44,146 bases of DNA from Microbacterium sp. (GCF_017305435.1 NZ_JAFKIP010000008.1:251216-295361), one strand, 5' to 3'. Positions 1 to 8,060 are shown, counted from the first letter of the stretch. The notes: a model not told the origin generated them from the sequence alone. Translations and numbers: made by a program.

Positions 1-1
1 C

Positions 2-769
2 GTCACCGGCACCGTCGAGGCGATCCCGCTCATCGCGTCGAGCATCATGTCGAAGAAGATCGCCGAGGGCACCGACGCGCTCGTCCTCGACGTCAAATTC
101 GGCTCGGGCGCCTTCATGCGCGACGTCGAGAAGGCGCGCGAGCTCGCGCGCACGATGGTCGCGCTCGGCACCGACTCGGGTGTCGCGACGACCGCCCTCC
201 TGACCGACATGAACACGCCCCTCGGGCTCGCGATCGGCAACGCCAACGAAGTCCGGGAGTCGGTCGAGGTGCTCGCCGGCGGCGGCCCCGCCGACATCGT
301 CGAGCTGACGGTCGCGCTCGCGCGCGAGATGCTCGCGCTCGCCGGCCAGCCCGACGCCGACGTCGAGCGCGCGCTGCAGGACGGGCGTGCGATGGACGCC
401 TGGCGCGAGATGATCCGAGCGCAGGACGGCGACCCGGATGCCGCGCTCCCGACCCCGCGCGAGACCCACACGGTCGTCGCGCCGTCGTCGGGCGTCGTCA
501 CCCGGATGGACGCCCTGCCGTTCGGCGTCGCCGCCTGGCGCCTCGGCGCGGGGCGCGCGCGTGCGCAGGACCCCGTGATCCACGCCGCCGGCATCGATCT
601 GCTCGTCAAGCCGGGCGACGAGGTCGCGGAAGGTCAGCCGCTGTTCACCTTGTCGGCGGATGATGACAAGCGGTTCGCCCGCGCGCTCGACGCCCTCGAG
701 GGAGCGTACGAGATCGGGGCGGAGGCCCCGGCATCCACCCCGCTCGTCCTCGAGCGCATCACCGCCTGA
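2..769 (+). CDS. deoA: Thymidine / pyrimidine-nucleoside phosphorylase, 3' part
   Basis: C-terminal 255 residues of a pyrimidine-nucleoside phosphorylase; the 5' part lies left of the window and the frame is open from base 2. These enzymes split thymidine, deoxyuridine or uridine with phosphate into base and (deoxy)ribose-1-phosphate in the cytoplasm. The visible start runs through the conserved segment IASSIMSKKIAEGTDALVLD and VKFGSGAF, where the family binds phosphate and base. The C-terminal alpha/beta domain is present (RLGAGRARAQDPVIHAAGI, then VKPGDEVAEGQPLF). Full-length relatives are about 430 residues, so roughly 40% is missing. The adenosine deaminase gene follows 53 bases downstream on the same strand, and a purine nucleoside phosphorylase and phosphosugar mutase lie further along, consistent with nucleoside salvage. 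DeoA versus Pdp specificity cannot be settled from this part. Confidence 0.93.
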   Translation, partial: VTGTVEAIPLIASSIMSKKIAEGTDALVLDVKFGSGAFMRDVEKARELARTMVALGTDSGVATTALLTDMNTPLGLAIGNANEVRESVEVLAGGGPADIVELTVALAREMLALAGQPDADVERALQDGRAMDAWREMIRAQDGDPDAALPTPRETHTVVAPSSGVVTRMDALPFGVAAWRLGAGRARAQDPVIHAAGIDLLVKPGDEVAEGQPLFTLSADDDKRFARALDALEGAYEIGAEAPASTPLVLERITA

Positions 770-781
770 TCTTTACCCACC

Positions 782-805
782 GGTCCCTGAGCTCGTCGAA
801 GGGCC
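782..805. repeat. Intergenic near-palindrome of a REP-like type
   Basis: The 53-base gap between deoA and add contains CCCTGAGCTCGTCGAAGGG, an imperfect palindrome flanked by GG on the left and CC on the right. Very similar words (CCTGAGCTTGTCGAAGGG) are, from memory, frequent intergenic repeats in many actinobacteria and alphaproteobacteria. It is placed just upstream of the add ribosome-binding site. Only one copy is visible in this window. Confidence 0.5.
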
Positions 806-822
806 ACCCGAAGGAGCCCCTC

Positions 823-1947
823 ATGGCCATCGCACAGCACGGCGACCCCACGCTCGAGGGCGTCTCGATCCGGTCGCTCCCGAAGGTGTCGCTGCACGAC
901 CACCTCGACGGGGCGCTGCGCCCGCAGACGATCATCGAGCTCGCCGACGAGATCGGTCACGAGGTGCCGACCGGCGACGCCGATGACCTCGCGGACTGGT
1001 TCGAGGACCAGAGCGACTCGGGGTCGCTCGTCGAGTACTTGAAGACGTTCGACCTGACGACAGCCGTCATGCAGACCGCCGACGGGCTGCGTCGCGTCGC
1101 GCGGGAGTTCGTCGAGGACCTCGCCGCCGACGGCGTGATCTACGGTGAGGTGCGCTGGGCGCCCGAGCAGCACCTCGCCCGCGGCCTGTCTCTCGAAGAG
1201 GCGGTCGAAGCCGTCCAGGAGGGCATCGAGGAGGGGGAGGATGCCGCCTCCTCCGACCGTCGAGGCGGCCGCGACATCCGCGTCGGCCAGCTCATCACGG
1301 CGATGCGGCACACGAACCGGTCGCTCGAGATCGCCGAGCTCGCGGTCGCGTTCCGCGGGCGCGGGGCGGTCGGGTTCGACATCGCCGGCCCCGAGGACGG
1401 CTTCCCCGCGTCGAATCACCGGGTGGCGTTCGACTACCTGGCATCCGAGTTCTTCCCGGTGACGGTGCACGCGGGGGAGGCGGCGGGTCTCGATTCGATC
1501 CGCTCAGCGCTCATCGACGGGCGTGCGCTGCGGCTCGGCCACGGCGTGCGCATCGCGGAGGACCTCGAGATCGTGCAGCAGAAGGGTGACGAAGTGCTCG
1601 TCACCTTCGGCGACCTCGCCCGGTGGGTGCGCGATCGCGAGATCCCGCTCGAGCTGTCGCCGTCGTCCAACCTGCAGACCGGCGCGATCGCGAAGTGGGG
1701 GACGGCCCTCGAGGACCACCCCTTCGATCTGCTGTACCAACTCGGGTTCGCGGTGACGGTCAACGTCGACAACCGCACGATGAGCCGCACCTCACTGACC
1801 CGCGAACTGGCTCTTCTGGCGGAGACGTTCGACTACCGCCTGGAAGACCTGGAGGCCTTCCAGCTGAACGCCGCCGCCGGTGCCTTCCTCTCCGTCGAGG
1901 AGCGGGAGGAGCTCATCGAACTGATCGGTGAGGGCTTCGCCGGCTGA
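823..1947 (+). CDS. add: Adenosine deaminase
   Basis: 374-residue zinc hydrolase that deaminates adenosine and deoxyadenosine to inosine and deoxyinosine in purine salvage. Metal ligands of the family are visible: SLHDHLDG near residues 23-30 (H25, H27), VHAGEAAG with its His near residue 216, and the Asp of VNVDNRTMS near residue 316. The substrate region LSPSSNLQTG is also present. Length matches actinobacterial Add (about 360-380). The ATG at 823 is supported by an AAGGAG ribosome-binding site about 7 bases upstream. The gene probably belongs to a unit with deoA. The product inosine can be taken by the purine nucleoside phosphorylase encoded at 18576-19406. Confidence 0.96.
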   Translation: MAIAQHGDPTLEGVSIRSLPKVSLHDHLDGALRPQTIIELADEIGHEVPTGDADDLADWFEDQSDSGSLVEYLKTFDLTTAVMQTADGLRRVAREFVEDLAADGVIYGEVRWAPEQHLARGLSLEEAVEAVQEGIEEGEDAASSDRRGGRDIRVGQLITAMRHTNRSLEIAELAVAFRGRGAVGFDIAGPEDGFPASNHRVAFDYLASEFFPVTVHAGEAAGLDSIRSALIDGRALRLGHGVRIAEDLEIVQQKGDEVLVTFGDLARWVRDREIPLELSPSSNLQTGAIAKWGTALEDHPFDLLYQLGFAVTVNVDNRTMSRTSLTRELALLAETFDYRLEDLEAFQLNAAAGAFLSVEEREELIELIGEGFAG

Positions 1948-1969
1948 GCCGCGTGCGGCAGGGCCGGCC

Positions 1970-2024
1970 GCGGTTATCGCCGCGAAAACTCCGGTGATCC
2001 GGCGGCGATCAGGACGATAACCGC
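1970..2024. repeat. Inverted repeat between convergent genes (possible bidirectional terminator)
   Basis: GCGGTTATCG (1970-1979) and CGATAACCGC (2015-2024) are a perfect 10-base inverted repeat. They enclose a partly self-complementary loop with GCCGC and GCGGC segments. The structure spans the gap between the 3' ends of add (+) and the DUF559 gene (-) and includes the stop codon of the latter. The position suits a bidirectional terminator, but there is no U-rich tract. Confidence 0.5.
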
Positions 2025-2893
2025 CCGCGAAGCCGCGATGATCGCCGAGATGGTGGAGTTGTCGCGTGCCGCTGGTCGAGCGTGCGCCGGAGCATCTCGA
2101 AGACCACTTCGGGCCGATCGAACACGTCCTCTGCGATCGGCCGGACCGTCGTGTACCCGAGGGCCGCCGCGGCGAGATCCCGACGTGTGTCGCGTCGACG
2201 ATCCTCCCACGATCCGTGGTGGGCGCGGCTGTCGCACTCGACGATCAGCCAGCCGTCGACGAGGAGGTCTACGCGCCCCACGCTCTGAATGTCGACCTGG
2301 AGCTCGACGGTGCAGCCCAGAGCGCGCACCATCAAGCGAACCAGACTCTCGGATCCCGCTTCGGCACGACGATCGAGGAGAGCTCGGAGCACCCGGTAGC
2401 GGCGGGGGAGTCGCGCGAATACCGCCGCCACCCCCGCTTCGTCGACGAAGCCGAGGTGCCAGGCGCTGTCCAACGTGGCGATGGCGTCGCGCGGCGCCTG
2501 GCAGCGGCACGCCTGAGCCAGCGCCTCGATGATGTCCGCGGCCAGACGGGTGCGGTCACAGGCGGTGTGGCGCCAGTGGCGACGGATGGCGGCATCAGGT
2601 GCAGGCAGCCGACTGGAGTCGGCGTCGATCTGGACGTGCAGCGGACCGTGGCGTTCGCGCACGAATATGCCGAGCGCGGTCAGCAGCGACACGCAGTCGA
2701 GGCGCCCGCCCGCGCGGGCCGCGGCCGCGAGCGCCGGAAGACAGTCCGGGCCGACGTAGCGACCGTTGCGAAGACGGATCAGCGCACCAGACTGCACGAG
2801 CCGTCGTATCCGGTGCGGGCTGAGCCCATGCGACGCGAGATCGGACGGCGAGAGGTATCGGGCGAAGAGAACCGCCGCGGTGTTGTCGGACAT
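2009..2893 (-). CDS. DUF559-like PD-(D/E)XK-fold protein with AbiEi-like N-terminus
   Basis: 294 residues. The N-terminal part (roughly 1-60) looks like the winged-helix AbiEi antitoxin N-terminal type (LSPHRIRRLVQSGALIRLRN, then GRYVGP). The C-terminal 100 residues resemble DUF559/Vsr-like endonuclease-fold proteins, with VDLLVDGWLIVECDSRAHHG giving the D-x(n)-E-x-D core and an Arg-rich stretch after it. Proteins with this arrangement are common, often single-copy and of unknown function in Microbacteriaceae. No toxin or partner gene adjoins it, so a toxin-antitoxin role is not supported. Start choice: the ATG at 2893 has TCGACT exactly 6 bases upstream, a weak match to the leaderless pattern seen in this window; an upstream in-frame GTG at 2995 would add 34 residues. 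Confidence 0.7.
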   Translation of the reverse strand: MSDNTAAVLFARYLSPSDLASHGLSPHRIRRLVQSGALIRLRNGRYVGPDCLPALAAAARAGGRLDCVSLLTALGIFVRERHGPLHVQIDADSSRLPAPDAAIRRHWRHTACDRTRLAADIIEALAQACRCQAPRDAIATLDSAWHLGFVDEAGVAAVFARLPRRYRVLRALLDRRAEAGSESLVRLMVRALGCTVELQVDIQSVGRVDLLVDGWLIVECDSRAHHGSWEDRRRDTRRDLAAAALGYTTVRPIAEDVFDRPEVVFEMLRRTLDQRHATTPPSRRSSRLRGRLSS

Positions 2894-3082
2894 TCCCGTA
2901 GTCGACACGGTCAGGGGACCGGGCGGGCGCCGGAGGAGACTTCTGTGGACGGTTCGACGAAATCCCGCGTTGGGGAGGAGTCGATGAAACTCCACCGATT
3001 CGGGGGTGCAACGACACGATCGGCGGGTTATCGGCCGTAGGAGGGTCCGATGGGTGGAGTTTCGCGCAGCGGCGGGCGCCGA

Positions 3083-4036
3083 TCAGCGGCGGGCGACGCC
3101 GGGATGGGCGGCCAGGTAGGCGTCGAACGCCTCGGCGGAGGTGAGGCGGGGGGTGTAGCCGAAATCGCGCTTCAGCGCGTCGTTCGCGAGGACGGGCCGG
3201 TAGCGCAGAAACCCGACCTGCTCGGGTCCGTGCACGGTCAGGCGCAGGGCGCGGCCGATGCGCAGCCCCGCCGCGAGGACCGATGCCGGAACCACCAGCA
3301 GGGGCTTGCGCAGCCGCGCCGCGATCTCACGCACCGTGAGTCGACCGTCGCCGGCGACGTTGTAGATGCCCGGCGGGCCGTCGGTGGCGGCGCGGGCCAT
3401 CGCCCCGGCGACGTCGTCTACCCAGACGAACACGAAGGGCGAGTCCGATCCGCGCACGGCGAGGATCCGGCGGCCGTCCCACAGCGCCGTGATCTGGTTC
3501 CGCACCGTCTCGCCGAGGATCGTGCCGATCCGGAAGACGACCTGCTCGAGCTCGGGATGGGCGCTGCGATAGCCCGCCAGCATCTCTTCGACGAGGCGCT
3601 TGTGTCGCGAGTAGGCGAACTCGTCATTGCCGCGCACGGGGTCGCTCTCGCGCAGCCAGTCCGGGTTGTCCGGGTGGTAGCCGTAGGCCGCGCCCGACGA
3701 CGAGACGACGATGCGGCGGACCCCCGCGTCCACGCAGGCCTGCAGGACATGTCGCGTGCCGTCGACGTCGACGCGGTACTCGAGGTCATGGTCGCGGCCC
3801 GGGTTGACGATCGCCGCGAGATGGACGACCACGTCGATCCCGTGGCGCTGCAGCAGCGGCGCGAGCGCGCCCGCGCGCGTCACGTCGCACGTCTCGTAGA
3901 CGACGCCCGGCACGAGGTCGGCGGGCATCCGCACGTCTCCCGCGACCACCAGCTCGACATCGGCACGGGCGGCGAGGGCGGATGCCACGTGCCCGCCCAG
4001 GAACCCGGCTCCGCCGGTGATGAGCACCCGTGTCAC
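3083..4036 (-). CDS. NAD-dependent epimerase/dehydratase family protein
   Basis: 317-residue extended short-chain dehydrogenase. The Rossmann motif GGAGFLG lies at residues 8-14, a Ser cluster (VVSSSGAAYG) near 111-119, and the catalytic pair YSRHK at Tyr142/Lys146. Such enzymes epimerise, dehydrate or reduce nucleotide sugars or other alcohols/ketones with NAD(P); the substrate cannot be read from sequence. The GTG start at 4036 overlaps the TGA of the upstream transporter gene (GTGA), so translation is coupled. It is the last gene of the monooxygenase-transporter-epimerase operon. That context suggests a small-molecule oxidoreductase rather than a nucleotide-sugar enzyme, which is inference. 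Confidence 0.85.
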   Translation of the reverse strand: MTRVLITGGAGFLGGHVASALAARADVELVVAGDVRMPADLVPGVVYETCDVTRAGALAPLLQRHGIDVVVHLAAIVNPGRDHDLEYRVDVDGTRHVLQACVDAGVRRIVVSSSGAAYGYHPDNPDWLRESDPVRGNDEFAYSRHKRLVEEMLAGYRSAHPELEQVVFRIGTILGETVRNQITALWDGRRILAVRGSDSPFVFVWVDDVAGAMARAATDGPPGIYNVAGDGRLTVREIAARLRKPLLVVPASVLAAGLRIGRALRLTVHGPEQVGFLRYRPVLANDALKRDFGYTPRLTSAEAFDAYLAAHPGVARR

Positions 4037-4986
4037 GCCGCCGCCCCCGCACGCGCGCGCCGCGTCGCGTCCCCCGATGCGGATCCCGTCCGCACCTTCG
4101 TGTGCCGCGCCCAGAGGCCGGCGACGACGAGCCCGGCGATGATGTCCCAGATGCCCCACCAGCCGGCGACGATCGCCATGCCGCCGAGCCCACCGAAGAA
4201 CGTGAAGATGAGGCCGAGGCCCAGTCCGGCGTTGCGGATGCCGACTTCGAACGTCATCGCCTTGCGTTCGCGTGTGCCGAGCCCGCCGACGGTCGCCGTC
4301 GTCCATCCGATCGCGAGGGCGACGGCGTCGTGGATCGTGACGGCGAGGAGGATGAGGCCGAGGAAAGCGACGAAGTACTGCCAGTTCCCCGCGAGCGCCG
4401 CGACGATGAAGGCGAGGAGTGCGAGGAGTGAGAACCACTTCACGAACGGCTGCACGCGCCCCGCGAGCCTCGGCGCCCGGTGTCGCACCCACAGCCCGAC
4501 CGCGAACGGCACACCGATGACCAGGAGGATCTCGAGGAGCATCTGCCAGCCGTTGAGCGACACGACGTGCAGGAGCTGCTTCGTGTCGGGCCGCAGTGAT
4601 CCCCAGAAGGCGACCGAGAGCGGCAGCACGAAGATGTAGATGAGGTTCGACACCGCGGTCATCGACACGGACAGCGCGACGTTTCCGCCCGCCCGATGCG
4701 TCAGGACTTGCGAGATGTTGCCCGGCGGGCAGCAGGCGACGAGGATCATCCCTAGCGCCATCGACGGCGTCACCGGCAGCACCAGGGTGAGCCCGAAGGT
4801 CACGGCCGGCAGGACGACGAGCTGCGCGATGATCGCGATGATCATGGGTTTGGGCTTGCGCGCGACGATCCGGAAGTCGTCGACCGTCACGTCGAGGGCG
4901 ACCCCGAGCATGATGAGCGCGAGCACGACGTTCAGAGCGACGAGCGTGCCGGGGGTGAAGTTCAGGAGGACGTCGTCCGGGTTCAT
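4033..4986 (-). CDS. Bile acid:sodium symporter (BASS) family transporter
   Basis: 317-residue polytopic membrane protein with about eight to nine hydrophobic segments. The family-defining stretch VACCPPGNISQVLTHRAGGN is present, followed by NVALSVSMTAVSNLIYIF, which contains the residues that coordinate sodium in BASS transporters. Members move organic acids (bile acids, steroid sulphates, pantoate, 2-keto acids) with sodium; the substrate here is unknown. The ATG at 4986 overlaps the stop of the monooxygenase gene by 4 bases (ATGA), and its own stop overlaps the epimerase start. The coupling implies uptake or export of a compound handled by those two enzymes. Confidence 0.9.
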   Translation of the reverse strand: MNPDDVLLNFTPGTLVALNVVLALIMLGVALDVTVDDFRIVARKPKPMIIAIIAQLVVLPAVTFGLTLVLPVTPSMALGMILVACCPPGNISQVLTHRAGGNVALSVSMTAVSNLIYIFVLPLSVAFWGSLRPDTKQLLHVVSLNGWQMLLEILLVIGVPFAVGLWVRHRAPRLAGRVQPFVKWFSLLALLAFIVAALAGNWQYFVAFLGLILLAVTIHDAVALAIGWTTATVGGLGTRERKAMTFEVGIRNAGLGLGLIFTFFGGLGGMAIVAGWWGIWDIIAGLVVAGLWARHTKVRTGSASGDATRRARAGAAA

Positions 4987-6344
4987 CGCCGTGCCTTCCG
5001 GGAGGGGGAGGGGATGCTGCCGCGCCGCGCCGAGGCGCCGGGTGCCGACCCGCGCAGAGCCGTGACCGCGCGGCGCACGGCCGCCCGGTAGGCATCCTTA
5101 TTCACGTAGTAGGACATGCGCGCGAGCCCGAGGTAGCGGTACCCGCCGGTGAGATCGGGCCAGGCGTCCTCGCGCACGGCGCGACGGAACTCCGTCTGCG
5201 CCGCGGGCGTCGCGGTGAGGTAGGCGGCGATGAGGTCGGCCTGCTCGTAGCGGCCCTGCCAGCCGATGCCCGACGCCTCGATCATGCCCATGACGTAGAG
5301 GCCGTCGAACGCGGGCGGGAAGACGTTGAGGTAGAGCCGCGGCGACGCCCCCGTCCAGTTCAGCGCCGCACGGTCCACGAACGGGTAGTCGAGGGTGTAG
5401 CCGGTGGCCAGCAGGACCGTGTCGTACTCGCCGCTCGATCCGTCCCGGAAGTGCACCGTGGTGCCGTCGAAGCGGTCGACGTCTCCGCGGATGCCGAGGT
5501 CGCCCTGGCCGAGGTGGTTCAGCACGAGGGTGTTGACGATCGGGTGCGATTCGTAGATGCGGTAGTCGGGCTTCGGGAATCCGAACCGCACCGGGTCGCC
5601 CGTGAACGCCCGGAGCACGCGCGTGTCGACGAACTGCTTGATGCGCGCCGGCAGCGGACGGCCCTGATTGAGCGTGTCGGAGGGTTTGCCGAAGAGGTAT
5701 CGCGGCACGAAGTAGTACCCGCGCCGGACGCTCATGTCGACGGATGCCGCGTGGTGCACCGCGTCGACGGCGATGTCGCAGCCGGAGTTGCCCGCGCCGA
5801 CGATGAGGACGCGCTTGCCGTCCAGCTGCCGTGCGTTCTTGTACTGCGACGTGTGGAAGATCTCGCCCGTGAACTCGCCTCGGAAGGCGGGCACCTGCGG
5901 CTCGGCGAGCGTGCCGTTCGCGAGGATCACGGTGTCGAAGTGCTCGGTGCTCTCGCCGGCCGGTCCGCTGGAGGCCACGTCCCATCCGCCGCCCGCGGCG
6001 GCCGTGACGGCGGTGACCTTCGTCTCGAAGCGGAAGTGCGCCGTGAGGCCGAAGCGGTCGGCGTAGCCGCGGAAGTAGTCGATCAGCTCGCGGTGGCTCG
6101 GGTAATCGGCATCCGTCTGCATCGGGTACTCGGCGAACTGGGTCGTCGTCCGCGAGGAGATGAGGTGCGCGGACTCGTACATCGTCGAGCGCGGGTTGTC
6201 GATGTCCCAGAGCCCGCCGACGCCGGTGGATGCCTCGAAACCCGTGAAGGCGATGCCGGCGCGTTGCAGAGCGCGGGCGGCGGCGAGACCGGACGGGCCC
6301 GCGCCGATGATCGCGCATCGCGCCGTGATCTGCGTGTCAGTCAT
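4983..6344 (-). CDS. Flavin-containing monooxygenase
   Basis: 453-residue class B flavoprotein monooxygenase. The FAD Rossmann motif GAGPSG is at residues 14-19. The FMO signature FTGEIFHTSQY (F-x-G-x3-H-x3-Y type) is at 158-168, the NADPH Rossmann motif GAGNSG at 183-188, and an ATGYTLDYPF stretch marks the second FAD contact. Such enzymes use NADPH and O2 to oxygenate nitrogen, sulphur or ketone substrates. The signature favours an N-hydroxylating/FMO type over a classical Baeyer-Villiger enzyme, but this is not decisive. It is the first gene of a three-gene overlapping operon with a BASS transporter and an epimerase. The start ATG at 6344 has no clear ribosome-binding site; a possible -10 GAAACT lies 4 bases upstream. 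Confidence 0.9.
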   Translation of the reverse strand: MTDTQITARCAIIGAGPSGLAAARALQRAGIAFTGFEASTGVGGLWDIDNPRSTMYESAHLISSRTTTQFAEYPMQTDADYPSHRELIDYFRGYADRFGLTAHFRFETKVTAVTAAAGGGWDVASSGPAGESTEHFDTVILANGTLAEPQVPAFRGEFTGEIFHTSQYKNARQLDGKRVLIVGAGNSGCDIAVDAVHHAASVDMSVRRGYYFVPRYLFGKPSDTLNQGRPLPARIKQFVDTRVLRAFTGDPVRFGFPKPDYRIYESHPIVNTLVLNHLGQGDLGIRGDVDRFDGTTVHFRDGSSGEYDTVLLATGYTLDYPFVDRAALNWTGASPRLYLNVFPPAFDGLYVMGMIEASGIGWQGRYEQADLIAAYLTATPAAQTEFRRAVREDAWPDLTGGYRYLGLARMSYYVNKDAYRAAVRRAVTALRGSAPGASARRGSIPSPSRKARR

Positions 6345-6405
6345 GTGCAGTTTCCCCAGCCTTGCCCGCGACGGTGCGGGATCGTGTCGACGTCGACCGC
6401 TCCAG

Positions 6406-6421
6406 GTTAGTGGTTCATAAC
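6406..6421. promoter_or_regulatory. Possible operator upstream of the monooxygenase operon
   Basis: GTTAGTGGTTCATAAC carries 4-base inverted ends (GTTA/TAAC) in an AT-rich island within very GC-rich surroundings, about 60 bases before the monooxygenase start. Read on the minus strand it contains TTATGA and TAACCT, which could be promoter elements. No regulator gene is adjacent. The call is tentative. Confidence 0.3.
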
Positions 6422-6441
6422 TGAAATGCGGAATCAGCGCG

Positions 6442-7164
6442 TCAGGACGACAGCGCCGCGGCGCCGCGCACGATGACGAGGACCGCCCCGCCCCAGGCGA
6501 TGACCAGCATCGCGCGGCGCGCGATCCCCGGCGGGACGGCGCGCGCGAGGAGGGATCCGGCGACGATCCCCACGGCGGTCGCCGCCGCGAGGAGCGCCAA
6601 CTCGGTCGGCGGCTCGGCCGGGAGGCCGCGCAGCGCGACCGTGATCACGCCGAACGCCGCGAAGATGACCTGCACGCTCGCCGAGAAGGACCGTTGCGGC
6701 CAGCCGTCGCCGACGGCGTGTGCGGCCAGCGGGGGGCCGGCCAGCCCGCTCGCGACGTTCATGAAGCCGGCCGCCGCGCCGGCCGCGACCGCGCCCGAGC
6801 GCCCCGTGAGGGCACGCGCGAACTGCGGGATCCGCCCCGCGACGAGGGCGAACACCGCCAGGGCGCCGATGACGAGGAGGAGCGCGGGCTCGGGCAGCAG
6901 CCGCACGAGCAGGAGGCCGGCGGGCGCCGCGACGAGACCGGGCCAGACGAGCCAGGCCGTGCGACGCCAGTCGACCTCCCGCCACACGAGCGGCACCGCG
7001 ATCGCGGCGGCGACGAGGGCGAGCAGCACGCCGACCGTCACGCCCTCGATGCCGCCGTAGATGAGGACGAACGGGCCGATGAGCACGAGCATGAAGCCGA
7101 GGCCGGTGATGCGCTGGATGACGGCGGCGACGAACGCCGTGAGCGCGGCGACGATGAGGAGCAC
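6442..7164 (-). CDS. TauE/SafE family sulfite exporter-like permease
   Basis: 240-residue membrane protein with about eight hydrophobic helices. It begins with LIVAALTAFVAAVIQRITG and has a repeated half in the C-terminal part (AAAGFMNVASGLAGPPLAAH), the typical internal duplication of TauE/SafE (PF01925) permeases. Members export sulfite, sulfoacetate and other organosulfur anions, or are of unknown substrate. The GTG start at 7164 is 10 bases after the stop of the upstream alpha/beta hydrolase gene, so the two are cotranscribed. Nothing nearby names the transported anion. Confidence 0.88.
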   Translation of the reverse strand: MLLIVAALTAFVAAVIQRITGLGFMLVLIGPFVLIYGGIEGVTVGVLLALVAAAIAVPLVWREVDWRRTAWLVWPGLVAAPAGLLLVRLLPEPALLLVIGALAVFALVAGRIPQFARALTGRSGAVAAGAAAGFMNVASGLAGPPLAAHAVGDGWPQRSFSASVQVIFAAFGVITVALRGLPAEPPTELALLAAATAVGIVAGSLLARAVPPGIARRAMLVIAWGGAVLVIVRGAAALSS

Positions 7165-7174
7165 GGTCGGGCGC

Positions 7175-7948
7175 TCAGCCCAACAGTCGGGCGAGATCGG
7201 CGACGCGCGTCGTCACGACGGCGCGGACCTCGGCATCCGTCGCGGTGGCGACACCGTCGCCGGGCTGCGCGCCGTAGTCGCCGAACGAGGCGTGCGACGC
7301 CCCCGGGATCGCGACGAGGACGGCATCCGCGGGCAGCAGCGGGCGCGCCGCGTCGATCTTCTCGGGGGTGGACAGGCCGTCCTCCGTGCCGCTGATGCTG
7401 AGCACGGGCAGCCCCGAGCTCGACAGGTCGTTCGCGCAGTACGAGCCGAGGAGCAGGAGCGCGTCGGCATCCGTCGCGAGCTGGCACGCGCGCACGCCGC
7501 CGAGGGAGTGCCCGCCGACGATCCAGCTCGTGACCTCCGGGGCGAGATCGGTGAAGCTCGAGAGCGGCCGCAAGTCGAAGAAGGCGAGGTTCAGCCACGG
7601 CTTCGTGATGACCACGGTCAGGCCGTCGTCGGTGACGAGCCCCGACAGGATCGACGCGTACGCCCACGGGTCGACTTTCGCGCCCGGGATGAAGACGAGC
7701 CCGACGTCGCCCGCGGGGTCATCCGCGTCGGATGCCGGGGAGGCGGGCGTCATCACGATCGCCCCCGCGTCGTCGGTGATCGCGACACGGTCGTCGGCGC
7801 GGACGGCCGCGAGCGGCTCGGGCTCGGCGGCCATGACGCCGACCTGGCTGTAGACGAGGATGCCGATGACGGCGGCCACGAGGAGACCCCCGACGATCCC
7901 GAGGGTCCAGCGCAGGATTCGGCGGCCCCGGGATCGCTTCTTCGTCAC
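7175..7948 (-). CDS. Membrane-anchored alpha/beta hydrolase
   Basis: 257 residues. A basic N-terminus (KKRSRGRR) is followed by a single hydrophobic segment near residues 15-35, so the catalytic domain is probably outside the membrane. The nucleophile elbow GGHSLGG is clear; the likely acid lies in the SISGTEDGL region and the catalytic His in PGASHASFGDYG. This matches the dienelactone hydrolase-like/PF12695 type. The substrate is unknown. The GTG start is fixed by a TAGACT -10 hexamer exactly 6 bases upstream, implying a leaderless mRNA. It is first in a unit with the TauE/SafE permease. Confidence 0.85.
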   Translation of the reverse strand: MTKKRSRGRRILRWTLGIVGGLLVAAVIGILVYSQVGVMAAEPEPLAAVRADDRVAITDDAGAIVMTPASPASDADDPAGDVGLVFIPGAKVDPWAYASILSGLVTDDGLTVVITKPWLNLAFFDLRPLSSFTDLAPEVTSWIVGGHSLGGVRACQLATDADALLLLGSYCANDLSSSGLPVLSISGTEDGLSTPEKIDAARPLLPADAVLVAIPGASHASFGDYGAQPGDGVATATDAEVRAVVTTRVADLARLLG

Positions 7949-7954
7949 CGCGGC

Positions 7955-7960
7955 AGTCTA
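7955..7960 (-). promoter_or_regulatory. -10 element of leaderless promoter, alpha/beta hydrolase
   Basis: On the minus strand TAGACT ends 6 bases before the GTG start at 7948. This spacing puts the transcription start at or next to the start codon. Confidence 0.6.
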
Positions 7961-8011
7961 CGGCGCTCCCACGACACCGCGGTGACGCAGCTCAGCCGGG
8001 ATCCGGGGCGT

Positions 8012-8059
8012 CGGGCGAAGAGCCGGGATCCGGGCCCGGGCTCCGGGCGAAGAGCCGGG
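8012..8059 (-). terminator. Repeated hairpin sequence after mtlD (likely operon terminator)
   Basis: The 16-base word CGGGCGAAGAGCCGGG occurs at 8012-8027 and 8044-8059, immediately after the mtlD stop. Together with the intervening GGGCCCGGGCTC it forms GC-rich stems (CCCGG-CTC paired with GAGCCGGG). This would end the mannitol operon, although no U-tract follows. Confidence 0.5.
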
Positions 8060-8060
8060 C

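Noticed and set aside
2009-2893. AbiE-type toxin-antitoxin system.
   Set aside because: Only the antitoxin-like N-terminal helix region is present; there is no adjacent AbiEii-type nucleotidyltransferase toxin gene.
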